Source of the DNA: Streptomyces lanatus | GTDB taxonomy: Bacteria; Actinomycetota; Actinomycetes; Streptomycetales; Streptomycetaceae | Length of the DNA stretch: 64,000 bases | Direction: 5' to 3' | Assembly (NCBI RefSeq): GCF_014655715.1 | Contig: NZ_BNBM01000007.1 | Span: 186,001-250,000, forward strand | Part shown: piece by piece, positions 52,425 through 62,341 of the stretch | Position numbering within the stretch: position 1 is the first letter of the stretch | How the letters are laid out: each line of letters opens with the position of its first letter | Position numbers and translations under genes: made by a program | Notes under the pieces: model-generated | Seen by the model: the letters and a program-made list of their open reading frames with translations, nothing else | What the model was told of the DNA's origin: nothing | Database searches by the model: none

Positions 52425-52964
52425 TCACAGCTCCTTCTCGTACCAGGCCACGTCCCAGTACCGGCCGAACTTGCGCCCCACTTCCCGGTACGTGCCGACG
52501 TACCGGAACCCGAACCGCTCGTGCAGCCGGACCGACGCCTCGTTCGGCTGGGCGATACCGGCGTAGGCGCGATGCAGATCCTCCCCGGCCAGGGCCTCGA
52601 ACAGGGCCTTGTAGAGGAGGGTGCCGACACCGCGGCCTCCGGCGTCCGGCGCGAGGTAGATCGTCACCTCGACGGAGGTCGCGTAGGCGGCCTTGGGCCG
52701 ATGAGGACTGGATGTGGCGTAGCCCAGAATCCGCTGTGTCCGCTGTGACGTGCCTTCGGAGTCCCGCTCCTCAGCAACCATCAGGCGGTGCGGGCCGTCT
52801 TCAGGGTGGGAGAGCAGCCAAGGGCGTCGCTCTTCCGGCGAGAAGACCGCGGTATCGAATGTGATGGGCGTCTCGCGTACATAGTGGTTGTAGATGTCGG
52901 TGAGGGCATCGAGGTCACTCTCGACTCCCGGCCTGACCTGCACCTCTGTACGTTCCGACGACAT
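52425..52964 (-). CDS. GNAT acetyltransferase, phosphinothricin acetyltransferase-like
   Basis: 179 residues. The N-terminus VRPGVESDLDALTDIYNHYVRETPITFDT and the acetyl-CoA loop GGRGVGTLLYKALFEAL are typical of the Pat/Bar/MddA group, which acetylate amino groups of toxic amino-acid analogues such as phosphinothricin or methionine sulfone. The end YRYVGTYREVGRKFGRYWDVAWYEK type block is present. Divergent from hrdD. The native substrate is not established. Confidence 0.9.
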   Translation of the reverse strand: MSSERTEVQVRPGVESDLDALTDIYNHYVRETPITFDTAVFSPEERRPWLLSHPEDGPHRLMVAEERDSEGTSQRTQRILGYATSSPHRPKAAYATSVEVTIYLAPDAGGRGVGTLLYKALFEALAGEDLHRAYAGIAQPNEASVRLHERFGFRYVGTYREVGRKFGRYWDVAWYEKEL

Positions 52965-53023
52965 CGGCCCTCCTCTGTGGCCGGGCAGGATACTGCAAGA
53001 TCAGAAAAATAGGGGGGCGGGTT

Positions 53024-53050
53024 GGGAATTCTGTCCTGATTCCAGTCGTT
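53024..53050 (+). promoter_or_regulatory. Sigma-R-type promoter of hrdD
   Basis: GGGAAT at 53024-53029 and GTT at 53048-53050 with exactly 18 bases between, matching the sigma-R consensus GGAAT-N18/19-GTT. It lies about 83 bases upstream of the hrdD start. I recall hrdD being a sigma-R target in S. coelicolor, which is the thiol-stress regulon. Confidence 0.85.
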
Positions 53051-53132
53051 GTTTCCATCGAACGCCGGGCACTCGAGAAGAGTCCCAAGCGTTCACGAAC
53101 CACCCGCCCACCCCCACCGCAAGGGAGCACGC

Positions 53133-54127
<995 letters not shown>

Positions 54128-54128
<1 letters not shown>

Positions 54129-54147
54129 CCCCTCCGCCCGGAGGGGC
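54128..54147 (+). terminator. hrdD terminator
   Basis: A perfect 8-base stem GCCCCTCC-GCCC-GGAGGGGC beginning on the last base of the stop codon. Confidence 0.75.
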
Positions 54148-54419
54148 CGGGCGTACGCCGGGTGGCCAAAGACAGCGCAAACATGGCGATGTAACGCCGC
54201 TTCAAGTCACGCCCACCGGGAACAAGACCTGCGGGCAAGGGAGTTCGCCACCGAGACGGCCCTCCCGCCCCCCAAACGAAGCTCTACGACACCTGCGAGA
54301 CCCACAAACCAAGTCCCGACGCACTCCCCCCGGCGCCGGGACTTTCCCCGAGCCGGGCTTCGGCGCCTATCCCCCCTGGGTGCCGGAGCCCGGTTCCTCT
54401 ACGTACCGGACAGCCCGAA

Positions 54420-54462
54420 CGGGTGGGTCACCCCGTACCTGAACCACGGGGTGACCCACCCG
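54420..54462. promoter_or_regulatory. 43-base inverted repeat upstream of the TetR gene
   Basis: Perfect 16-base arms (54420-54435 and 54447-54462) separated by 11 bases. Each arm contains its own small palindrome, GGGTCACCC at 54425 and GGGTGACCC at 54449, 24 bases apart. It lies 38 bases upstream of the tetR GTG, so it is likely an operator for a pair of dimers; a terminator for read-through from hrdD is the alternative. Confidence 0.65.
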
Positions 54463-54500
54463 AATGGCAGATTGTGCCACATGGGCATAGCCTGCCGAAC

Positions 54501-55169
54501 GTGAGCAGCCGCACCGCGAAGCCCTCCGCCGCCACGTCCCCCTCCCTGACGGAGCGACGCAAGGCGGCGACCCGTATGGAGATCGCCCGCGCCGCGGCCG
54601 CCCTCTTCGTGCGACAGGGCCTGCGGGCCACCCGCGCCGAGGACATCGCCCAGGCCGCCGGCATCGCACCGCGCACCTTCTACCGCTACTTCGCCACCAA
54701 GGAGGAGGCGGTGGCCCCGCTCTACGCGGCCGGCGCCGACCGCTGGACCGAGGCCGTCCGCGACGCCCCCACCGACCTCCCCGTCCCACAGGCCCTCGAA
54801 CACGCCCTCCAGCACACCCTCACCCCCGGCGAGGGCATCTCGCAGCCCTCCTGGGAGTGGGCCCGCACCTTGGTCCGCCTGGCCACATCGAGCCCGGCCC
54901 TGCGCAAGGTATGGGCCGAGGTGTGCCACGAGTCCGAGAAGAAGCTCGCCGAGGTACTGGCGGCAAGAATCGGCCACGACAACGTTGCCGACCGCCCCCG
55001 CCTCGACTTCGCGGCCGCAGCGGCAGCCGCGTCGGTCCGCGTAGCCGTAGAAACATGGTCGGCCGGCGAGTCCCCCGCGGATGGGCCGGTGGGCCCGGCG
55101 GCATTGGCACAGGCCAACTTGGCGGCGCTGAGGAATTTTCCGTGGGGGGATATCGGCGTGCGCGAGTAG
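54501..55169 (+). CDS. TetR family regulator downstream of hrdD
   Basis: 222 residues from GTG 54501 (MSSRTAKPS). Helix-turn-helix at about 40-65: LRATRAEDIAQAAGIAPRTFYRYFATKEEAV. The C-terminal domain has SWEWARTLVRLATSSPALRKVW and a hydrophobic Ala-rich helix near the end. Position next to hrdD matches, from memory, SCO3201 of S. coelicolor, a TetR protein whose overexpression affects development. Its leader holds a large inverted repeat, suggesting autoregulation. Confidence 0.9.
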   Translation: MSSRTAKPSAATSPSLTERRKAATRMEIARAAAALFVRQGLRATRAEDIAQAAGIAPRTFYRYFATKEEAVAPLYAAGADRWTEAVRDAPTDLPVPQALEHALQHTLTPGEGISQPSWEWARTLVRLATSSPALRKVWAEVCHESEKKLAEVLAARIGHDNVADRPRLDFAAAAAAASVRVAVETWSAGESPADGPVGPAALAQANLAALRNFPWGDIGVRE

Positions 55170-55448
55170 TACGTCGGCCGCGGGCACGTCGTGGCTGGTC
55201 GCGCCCCGCGGCGGAGCCGCATATCGATACAGCCCCGCGCCCCTGGGGGGTTGCCAGTCGCCCACGGCGGTGAGGGGACGCGTCGGGGGGTGTCCGCCCG
55301 CAGCGGCGGGCGTCAACGAACGCGAGCCTCTCTGTCGTAGGGCAACCGCCCGACCGAGGACGGATACCCCCCGACGCGGCCCCGCCCCACCCCACAACCG
55401 TCGGCGCTACGCGAACCCCCACCCATCCCGCGCAGGCCGCCGCAGGCA
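55170..55448. repeat. Intergenic region with a dispersed Streptomyces repeat
   Basis: Around 55186-55262 the sequence includes CACGTCGTGGCTGGTCGCG and GCCCCGCGCCCCTGGGG, phrases I recall from the short intergenic repeats scattered through Streptomyces chromosomes. A GC-rich stem (CCGCCCGC/GCGGGCG) follows near 55290. No gene is supported. Confidence 0.5.
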
Positions 55449-56423
55449 TCACCCCGCAGCCCGACTCAACCGCCCACCCAACTCCCCCACACACCGCACC
55501 AGTTCCTCCGGCGCGGACACCACGAACTCGACCCCCACCATCGCCAACCGCACAGCCAGCCACTCCACCGGATCACTCGTACTCGCCCGCACCCGACACC
55601 CACCCCCACCCCCACTCCCGCCCAACTCCTCCGGCACCCCCAACCACCGAGGCAACCGAGCCCCCACCACCTCCGCCGACTCGGCGAACGTGACCTCGAA
55701 CTCGTACGACTCCGCATGCCCCCGGATCGACCGCCGCAGATACTCCGCCGCACTCCCCGTCGGCAACTCCCGCGGAGCGAACCGCGCCCCGGTCGCGAAA
55801 GGCGAGCTCACCCGGTCCACCCGGAACGTCCGCCAGTCCGCCCGATCGAGGTCGTACGCCACGAGGTACCAGCGCCGCCCGGTCGACACCAGCCGATGTG
55901 GCTCGGTCACGCGCCGCGACTCGTTCCCGTCCTTCGCCCGGTACGCGAACCGCAACCGCTCCCGCCCGGCGATGGTCGACGCCATCACCGTCAGCGTCTC
56001 GGGCGCGATACTCGCCCCGTCCCCGCTGGTCAACGGCGTGGTCGCGGCCTGCAGCGTGGCCACTCGATGCCTGAGCCGCGACGGCAGCACCTGCTCCAGC
56101 TTGGCCAGCGCCCGCACCGACGCCTCGTCGACTCCCTCGACCGCGTGCCCGGCCCCGGCCCGCAGTCCGACCGCGATCGCCACGGCCTCCTCGTCGTCCA
56201 GCACGAGTGGCGGCATCGCCTTGCCGGCGACGAGCCGATACCCCCCGTCGGAGCCCTTGGTCGCCTGCACGGGATACCCCAGCTCCCGCAACCGGTCGAT
56301 GTCCCGCCGAACCGTACGCCGGGACACCCCGAGCCGTTCGGAGAGTTCGCCGCCGGGCCATTCACGGGGTGTCTGAAGCAGGGAGAGGAGTGTCAGCAGC
56401 CGTGCCGGAGTATCCGTCGTCAT
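55449..56423 (-). CDS. YafY/WYL-domain transcriptional regulator
   Basis: 324 residues. DeoR-like helix-turn-helix at the N-terminus (PGGELSERLGVSRRTVRRDIDRLRELGYPV) and a WYL domain from about 140: RLRFAYRAKDGNES, RRWYLVAYDLDRADWRTFRVDRV; the WYL signature is WYLVAYD. The C-terminal WCX part follows a Gly-rich loop. Divergent from a MFS exporter with only 62 bases between, so it probably controls that gene. Confidence 0.92.
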   Translation of the reverse strand: MTTDTPARLLTLLSLLQTPREWPGGELSERLGVSRRTVRRDIDRLRELGYPVQATKGSDGGYRLVAGKAMPPLVLDDEEAVAIAVGLRAGAGHAVEGVDEASVRALAKLEQVLPSRLRHRVATLQAATTPLTSGDGASIAPETLTVMASTIAGRERLRFAYRAKDGNESRRVTEPHRLVSTGRRWYLVAYDLDRADWRTFRVDRVSSPFATGARFAPRELPTGSAAEYLRRSIRGHAESYEFEVTFAESAEVVGARLPRWLGVPEELGGSGGGGGCRVRASTSDPVEWLAVRLAMVGVEFVVSAPEELVRCVGELGGRLSRAAG

Positions 56424-56485
56424 GAATCCGAGGATGCCGTAGAACTAGGACACGATCTGACCTACTGCCGGACTAACTTCGAGCC

Positions 56486-58027
56486 ATGACCTCAACCGAG
56501 ACAGCACCCAGCCCCACCGCACCCCCCGGCGACCGCCGCCGTTGGTTCGCCCTGGCCATCGTGATGACCGCGGCGTTCATGGACCTCGTGGACGTCACGA
56601 TCGTCAACATCGCCATCCCGTCGATCCAGCGCGAGGCCGGCGCGACCTTCAGCCAGATCCAGTGGATCACCGCGGGCTATGCGCTGGCCTTCGCGGCGGG
56701 CCTGATCACGGGTGGCCGCCTCGGTGACATACATGGCCGCAAGCGACTGTTCCTGATCGGAATCGGTGGCTTCACGCTCGCCTCGGCGCTGTGCGGCTTC
56801 GCCGCGAACCCCGAGATGCTGGTCGCCTCCCGCATCCTCCAGGGCGCGATGGCGGCGCTGATGGTCCCGCAGGTCCTGTCGATCGTGCACGCCACGTTCC
56901 CGGCGCACGAACGAGGCAAGGTCTTCGGCCTGTTCGGCGCGGTCGTGGGCCTCGGCGCGGTCACCGGCCCGCTGCTCGGCGCACTGCTCACCGAGTGGAA
57001 CCTCTTCGGTCTCGAATGGCGCCCGATCTTCCTGATCAACCTCCCCGTCGGCATCGCGGGCCTGATCCTCGGCAGCCGCTACATCACGGAGTCCAAGGCA
57101 CCGAAGGCACTGAAGCTGGACATGGTCGGCGTCGGACTGGTCACCCTCGGCCTGCTGATGCTGCTCTACCCGCTGACCCGAGGCCGTGAGCTGGGCTGGC
57201 CGCTGTGGGGGTACGTGGCGATGGCGGGCGCGCTCGTCGTCCTCGGGGCGCTGGTGGCGTACGAGAGGCGCAAGGCGGCGCGCGACGGCTCCCCGCTGAT
57301 CGAGCTCTCCCTGTTCAAGGTGAAGAGCTTCGCGGCGGGCATCGCCGTACAGACCGTGTTCGGTGTGGCGCTCGGCATCTTCTTCCTTGTCTGGACGCTG
57401 TACATGCAGTTCGGCCTGGGCTGGAGCCCGCTGAAGGCCGGCCTGACCGGGGTGCCGTTCTCGATCGCCGTCTCGATGGCGGCCGGGATGTCCGTACAGA
57501 AGTTGGTCCCGCGCTTCGGCCGTAAGGTGCTGCAGTCGGGCGCGCTGGTGATGGGGATCGGCGTACTGATCTACATCTGGGAGGCGGGCCGCTACGGCCT
57601 GTCCATCGCCCCTTGGCAGATGGCTCTGCCCCTGGTCGTGATGGGCGTCGGAATGGGCCTGATCGTGGCGCCGCTGACGGACGCGATCCTCTCCGAGGTG
57701 CCGCGTGAGCACTCCGGTTCGGCGTCGGGTCTGATCAACACCGTGCAGCAGATGGGCAACGCGCTGGGTCTGGGCCTGGTCTCGGTGGTGTTCTTCGGAG
57801 TCATCGACGACCGGCTGGCCGAGGTCACGGAGTCCTCCGCGGCGGGCGCGGCCTTCGCGGACGGCTTCCAGCACGCGCTGGGCTGGGTGGCCGCGGTGAT
57901 GGGCGTGATCTTCCTGCTGATGTTCGCGCTGCCGAAGCGTCCGGCGCAGCATGTCGAGGGAGCTGCCGAGACGCCGTCGGCGGAGCCGGAGTCGGAGAAG
58001 GAGAAGGAGCCCGCGCTGGCTGGCTGA
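56486..58027 (+). CDS. MFS drug exporter, DHA2 (14-TM) family
   Basis: 513 residues with 14 hydrophobic segments; motifs MTAAFMDLVDVTIVNIAIPS in helix 1, GGRLGDIHGRKRLFLIG (motif A) and GAVVGLGAVTGPLLGALL (motif C). A charged tail rich in Glu/Lys/Ser ends the chain. ATG 56486. Divergent from the WYL regulator, followed by a strong terminator. Probable proton-driven export of a drug. Confidence 0.93.
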   Translation: MTSTETAPSPTAPPGDRRRWFALAIVMTAAFMDLVDVTIVNIAIPSIQREAGATFSQIQWITAGYALAFAAGLITGGRLGDIHGRKRLFLIGIGGFTLASALCGFAANPEMLVASRILQGAMAALMVPQVLSIVHATFPAHERGKVFGLFGAVVGLGAVTGPLLGALLTEWNLFGLEWRPIFLINLPVGIAGLILGSRYITESKAPKALKLDMVGVGLVTLGLLMLLYPLTRGRELGWPLWGYVAMAGALVVLGALVAYERRKAARDGSPLIELSLFKVKSFAAGIAVQTVFGVALGIFFLVWTLYMQFGLGWSPLKAGLTGVPFSIAVSMAAGMSVQKLVPRFGRKVLQSGALVMGIGVLIYIWEAGRYGLSIAPWQMALPLVVMGVGMGLIVAPLTDAILSEVPREHSGSASGLINTVQQMGNALGLGLVSVVFFGVIDDRLAEVTESSAAGAAFADGFQHALGWVAAVMGVIFLLMFALPKRPAQHVEGAAETPSAEPESEKEKEPALAG

Positions 58028-58055
58028 CAGCAGGGGGAACAGACGGTTGACGGTG

Positions 58056-58081
58056 GCCCGGCACTTCACTGCCGGGCTTTT
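58056..58081 (+). terminator. Intrinsic terminator of the MFS gene
   Basis: 8-base stem GCCCGGCA-CTTCAC-TGCCGGGC followed by TTTT, 28 bases after the stop. One of the few terminators here with a T tract. Confidence 0.9.
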
Positions 58082-58175
58082 CGTCGTCTCCGTGTCTCCG
58101 TAAGAAACTCGGAGCAAGCCCGAGTATGCCCAGTTCAACACCCACTCACGCCCGATTGCCCCCGAACCTGTTTAC

Positions 58176-58185
58176 TTTCCGGAAA
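58176..58185. promoter_or_regulatory. Palindrome TTTCCGGAAA upstream of the fru operon
   Basis: A perfect 10-base palindrome 60 bases ahead of the fruR start, in a locally AT-rich stretch. It is a candidate operator for the DeoR-type repressor, but short. Confidence 0.4.
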
Positions 58186-58245
58186 TCCGGGCGTAGCCTC
58201 CGTCTCGAAACCACAAGTTCGGGCACAGTTCGGAGGCGAACGGAC

Positions 58246-59007
58246 ATGTACGCACCGGAGCGGCAGCAGGAGATCCTCCGGCTCGCCCGTGACGGCGGCC
58301 GAGTGGACGTCCTGTCGTTGGCCGAGGAGTTCCAGGTGACGGCGGAGACGATCCGCCGGGACCTGAAGGCCCTCGACCGCGCCGGGCTCGTACGCCGGGT
58401 GCACGGTGGTGCGATCCCGGCCGGGCGGCTGGACTTCGAGCCGGACCTCGCCGAGCGCGAGGGCACGGCGGCCGACGAGAAGGACCGCATCGCCAAGGCG
58501 GCCCTCGCCGAGCTGCCGACCGAGGGCACGATGATCCTGGACGCCGGTACGACGGTGGCCCGCATGGCCGGCGCACTGCCGCTGGAGACGTCCCTCACCG
58601 TCGTCACCCACAGCCTGCCCATCGCGGCCCGCCTCGCGGACCACCCCGGCATCCAGCTCCACCTCATCGGGGGGCGCGTACGGCACCGTACGCGCGCCGC
58701 CGTGGACGCCTGGGCGCTGCGGGCGTACGGCGAGATCCGCGCCGACGTGCTGTTCGTCGCGGCCAACGGGTTCTCCGCCGAGCACGGTCTGACCACCCCC
58801 GACCTCGCCGAGGCCGCGGTCAAGCGCGCTGCCGTGGCCGCCGCCCGCCGGGTCGTGCTCCTCGCCGACTCCTCCAAGCACGGCCAGGAGCACTTCGCCC
58901 GCTTCGGTGACCTGAGCGATGTGGACCTGCTGATCACCGACAGCGGGCTGAGCCCCGAAGACGCCACCGCGATAGAGCGCGGCGGCACGGAAGTAGTGCG
59001 CGCATGA
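58246..59007 (+). CDS. fruR: DeoR family repressor of the fructose operon
   Basis: 253 residues. DeoR helix-turn-helix: QQEILRLARDGGRVDVLSLAEEF then VTAETIRRDLKALDRAGLVRRVHGG. Sensor domain: MILDAGTTVARMAGAL, VTHSLPIAARLA and ANGFSAEHGLTTPD, the sugar-phosphate site. ATG 58246 follows GGAGG. Its stop overlaps the fruK start by four bases (ATGA). It should repress fruKA until fructose 1-phosphate appears; symbol by operon position. Confidence 0.93.
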   Translation: MYAPERQQEILRLARDGGRVDVLSLAEEFQVTAETIRRDLKALDRAGLVRRVHGGAIPAGRLDFEPDLAEREGTAADEKDRIAKAALAELPTEGTMILDAGTTVARMAGALPLETSLTVVTHSLPIAARLADHPGIQLHLIGGRVRHRTRAAVDAWALRAYGEIRADVLFVAANGFSAEHGLTTPDLAEAAVKRAAVAAARRVVLLADSSKHGQEHFARFGDLSDVDLLITDSGLSPEDATAIERGGTEVVRA

Positions 59008-59951
59008 TCCTCACCGTCACCCCGAACCCGTCCCTGGACCGCACCTACGAGGTCCCCTCCCTCGACCGCGGCGAGGTCATACGCGCCACCGGCGAGCGCA
59101 TGGACCCGGGCGGCAAGGGCGTGAACGTCTCGCGCGCGGTCGCGGCGGCCGGACAGCGCACGGTGGCGGTCCTGCCCCTGGGCGGCGCGCCCGGCGCCCT
59201 CGTCGCCGACCTGCTCGACGCCCAGGGCATCGAGGTCGCCCCGGTCCCGGTCACCGGAGCCACCCGCTCCAACATCGCGCTCGCCGAGTCGGACGGCGTA
59301 CTGACGAAGATCAACGCACCCGGCCCCGAACTGTCGGCGGCCGAGCAGGAACTGCTCCTGGAGACGGTCCGCGAGCAGTCGCACGACGCCGCCTGGATCG
59401 CCTGCTGCGGCAGCCTGCCGCGCGGACTCGCCCCCTCCTGGTACGCCGATGTCGTGGCCCGGGCGCACGCGGGCGGCGCGCGGATCGCGCTGGACACCTC
59501 CGGACGGGCGCTCCTGGAAGCCCTGCGCGCCCGCCCCGACGTGGTGAAGCCCAACGCCGAGGAGCTCGCGGAGGCGGTCGGGCGCCCCCTGGCCACCGTC
59601 GGCGACGCGGTGAAGGCGGCCGAGGAGTTGCGCGCGATGGGTGCGCACGCCGTCCTCGCGAGCCTGGGCGCCGACGGGCAACTGCTGGTGGACGGCTCGG
59701 GCGCGTGGTTCGGCAGCGCCCGCGTGGACGCCGTACGCAGCAATGTCGGCGCCGGCGACTCCTCCCTCGCCGGCTTCCTGATCGCCGGGGGGAGCGGGCC
59801 CGAGGCGCTCGCCTCCGCGGTCGCCCATGGCGCGGCGGCCGTACAGCTCCCCGGCAGTGTGATGCCCTCGCCGGCCGATCTGGACCTGGCGGCGGTGACG
59901 GTCACGGCGGAGGTGCCGGTGGACCGGGTGCTGAAGGAGCCGGTGTCATGA
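59004..59951 (+). CDS. fruK: 1-phosphofructokinase
   Basis: 315 residues, PfkB family. The N-terminal MILTVTPNPSLDRTYEV and GGKGVNVSRA are the 1-phosphofructokinase signatures; the C-terminal catalytic block is SNVGAGDSSLAGFLIAGG with the conserved Asp as base. It phosphorylates fructose 1-phosphate made by the PTS to fructose 1,6-bisphosphate. It overlaps fruR by ATGA, and its own stop overlaps a short open frame that leads to fruA. Confidence 0.95.
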   Translation: MILTVTPNPSLDRTYEVPSLDRGEVIRATGERMDPGGKGVNVSRAVAAAGQRTVAVLPLGGAPGALVADLLDAQGIEVAPVPVTGATRSNIALAESDGVLTKINAPGPELSAAEQELLLETVREQSHDAAWIACCGSLPRGLAPSWYADVVARAHAGGARIALDTSGRALLEALRARPDVVKPNAEELAEAVGRPLATVGDAVKAAEELRAMGAHAVLASLGADGQLLVDGSGAWFGSARVDAVRSNVGAGDSSLAGFLIAGGSGPEALASAVAHGAAAVQLPGSVMPSPADLDLAAVTVTAEVPVDRVLKEPVS

Positions 59952-60202
59952 CGAATGTCGCGGTTGTCACAGTTCTTGCCGATACGGCCGAGGAGCGGCG
60001 AAGCTCACCGTTACTGAGCCTCTCCGCCGACGTCCGGAGGACCAGCGTCCGCAAGGCCGCCGACCGGAGGCGGGCCTTCCCCACCCCCGCCACCTCCTGT
60101 TCCACCCCCCACCGCAGTCCCGCCACCCCCCATGGCACCCCCGTCCCCTTCCCCGCCCACCAGACTCCCCGGGCGATACGCGTGCGAAGGAGCCCGCGAT
60201 GA
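59948..60202 (+). CDS. Candidate small ORF between fruK and fruA
   Basis: 84 codons that start at an ATG overlapping the fruK stop (ATGA, 59948-59951) and end with a TGA overlapping the fruA ATG (ATGA, 60199-60202). The protein begins MTNVAVVTVLADTAEERR; the second half is Pro/Thr/Arg-rich low complexity. It contains one TTA codon (59948 frame, near codon 22). It could be a real linking gene or only a spacer kept open by chance in GC-rich DNA. Confidence 0.3.
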   Translation: MTNVAVVTVLADTAEERRSSPLLSLSADVRRTSVRKAADRRRAFPTPATSCSTPHRSPATPHGTPVPFPAHQTPRAIRVRRSPR

Positions 60203-62271
60203 GCGACATGATCACCGCGGACCTGGTCGATCTCGACCTGTCCGCCGATACCAAGGAAGCGGCGGCCCGTGCCCTCGCCGAGCGCATGGTGGCCCTGGGC
60301 CGGGTGACCGACCTGGACGGCTTCCTCGCCGACGTGGCCGCCCGCGAGGCCCAGATGCCGACCGGCCTCGACGGCGGCATCGGCATCCCGCACTGCCGCA
60401 GCGAGCACGTCACCGAGCCGACGCTCGCCTTCGGGCGCAGCGCCGCGGGTATCGACTTCGGCGCGACGGACGGCCCCGCCGACCTGATCTTCCTGATCGC
60501 CGCTCCGGCGGGCGCGGACGACGCCCATCTGACGATCCTTTCCTCCTTGGCTCGCCAGCTGATGAACACCGAGTTCACGGACGCGCTGCGGTCGGCGGGC
60601 GACGCGGCGTCGGCGGCGGCGCTGATCAGGGGCGAGGAGCCCACTTCCGAGACCTCTGACGACTCATCCGAGACCTCTGAGGATTCCCCGAACTCCGTGG
60701 CGTCGTCGGTGGCGGCCTCCGCCGACGCCGCCACGGGCACCACCTCCGAGGCTCCCGCCGAAACCGCCGGCGAGCGCCCGTTCCGTATCGTCGCCGTCAC
60801 CTCCTGCCCCACAGGCATCGCCCACACCTACATGGCGGCCGAGTCGCTGGAGAACGCGGGCCGCGAGGCGGGCGTCGAGCTCGTCGTCGAGACCCAGGGC
60901 TCGGCCGGCTTCACCCGCCTCGACCCGGCCGTCATCGAGGCGGCGGACGGCGTGATCTTCGCCCACGACGTGGCCGTACGGGAGAAGGACCGCTTCGCCG
61001 GGAAGCCCACCGTCGACGTCGGCGTCAAGGCGGGCATCAACCGCCCCGCCGCCCTCATCACCGAGGTCCGCGAGAAGGCGGCCCGCGGCGAGGCCACGGC
61101 GGCGGCCCGGCCGGGGACCCCGGTCGAGCGGGCCGGCGAGCCCGGCGAGGGCTATGGCAGCAAGCTGCGCAAGTGGCTGATGTCCGGCGTGAGTTACATG
61201 GTCCCGTTCGTCGCGGCCGGCGGTCTGCTGATCGCCCTCGGCTTCGCGATCGGCGGCTACCAGATCAACGAGGCCAAGTCGGTCACCGAGCACTTCGACT
61301 GGGGCCAGGTCGACAGCTGGGGCGCGCTGCTCTTCCAGATCGGCGCCGCGGCCTTCGGCTTCCTCGTCCCGGTCCTCGCCGGATACATCGCGTACGGCAT
61401 GGCCGACAGGCCAGGACTCGTGCCCGGCTTCGTCGGTGGCGCGATCTCGGTCACGATCGGCGCCGGGTTCCTCGGCGGTCTGGTCGCCGGTCTGATCGCC
61501 GGTGGTGTGGTCCTCGGCATCCAGCGGATCAACATCCCACCGGTGCTGCGCGGCATCATGCCGGTGGTGGTGATCCCGCTGATCTCCTCGGCGGTGGTCG
61601 GCTTCCTGATGTTCGTGGTGATCGGCAAGCCGATCTCCGAGGCGCAGAAGGCCATGACCGACTGGCTGAACGGCCTCTCCGGCACCAACGCCATCCTCCT
61701 CGGCGTCCTGCTCGGCCTCATGATGTGCTTCGACCTCGGCGGCCCGGTCAACAAGGTGGCCTATACCTTCGCGACGGCCGGTATCTCGGTCGCGGCGCCC
61801 AGCGACTCCGCGATGAAGATCATGGCCGCCGTGATGGCCGCGGGCATGGTTCCGCCGCTGGGCATGGCCCTGGCCACCGTGGTCCGCAAGAAGCTGTTCA
61901 CCACCGCCGAGCGCGAGAACGGCAAGGCGGCCTGGGTGCTGGGTGCCTCCTTCATCTCCGAGGGCGCGATCCCGTTCGCCGCGGCCGACCCGCTGCGCGT
62001 CATCCCCGCCTCCATGGCGGGCGGCGCGGTCACCGGCGCGCTGACCATGGCCTTCGGCTCGACCCTGCGCGCCCCGCACGGCGGCATCTGGGTCACCTTC
62101 CTGATCGGCAAGCCGTTCCTCTACCTGCTGGCCATCGCGGCCGGTACGGCGGTCACGGCGGGCCTGGTCATCGTGCTGAAGGGCATGCGCCGGACGGCAC
62201 CGGAGGGCACGGCCGCCGCCGGGTCCCCGGCGGCCGCGACCGCGGAGGCGAAGCAGCCGGTCGCCGCGTAG
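60199..62271 (+). CDS. fruA: Fructose-specific PTS enzyme IIABC
   Basis: 690 residues, three domains in one chain. IIA at about 1-145 with phosphohistidine His65 in GIGIPHCRSEH; an acidic Ser/Thr/Ala linker at about 148-192; IIB from 193 with Cys203 in AVTSCPTGIAHTYMAAE; IIC from about 325 with eight or more membrane segments, beginning MSGVSYMVPFVAAGGLLIAL, and the FDLGGPVNKVAYTFA signature. It takes in fructose and phosphorylates it to fructose 1-phosphate. AAGGAG precedes the ATG. Confidence 0.97.
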   Translation: MSDMITADLVDLDLSADTKEAAARALAERMVALGRVTDLDGFLADVAAREAQMPTGLDGGIGIPHCRSEHVTEPTLAFGRSAAGIDFGATDGPADLIFLIAAPAGADDAHLTILSSLARQLMNTEFTDALRSAGDAASAAALIRGEEPTSETSDDSSETSEDSPNSVASSVAASADAATGTTSEAPAETAGERPFRIVAVTSCPTGIAHTYMAAESLENAGREAGVELVVETQGSAGFTRLDPAVIEAADGVIFAHDVAVREKDRFAGKPTVDVGVKAGINRPAALITEVREKAARGEATAAARPGTPVERAGEPGEGYGSKLRKWLMSGVSYMVPFVAAGGLLIALGFAIGGYQINEAKSVTEHFDWGQVDSWGALLFQIGAAAFGFLVPVLAGYIAYGMADRPGLVPGFVGGAISVTIGAGFLGGLVAGLIAGGVVLGIQRINIPPVLRGIMPVVVIPLISSAVVGFLMFVVIGKPISEAQKAMTDWLNGLSGTNAILLGVLLGLMMCFDLGGPVNKVAYTFATAGISVAAPSDSAMKIMAAVMAAGMVPPLGMALATVVRKKLFTTAERENGKAAWVLGASFISEGAIPFAAADPLRVIPASMAGGAVTGALTMAFGSTLRAPHGGIWVTFLIGKPFLYLLAIAAGTAVTAGLVIVLKGMRRTAPEGTAAAGSPAAATAEAKQPVAA

Positions 62272-62341
62272 GCCTCCTGTTTGCCTCTTTGGGCCGCTGT
62301 GGGCAGTTCACGACACCTTTCACAGCACCTGCGAGATACGT

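Noticed and set aside
60664-62079. Long minus-strand frame opposite fruA
   Set aside because: Composition is Gly/Asp/His/Arg-rich noise typical of antisense frames in GC-rich DNA; fruA is unmistakable on the other strand. The same applies to the frames opposite the MFS genes at 49293-50816 and 56492-58141.
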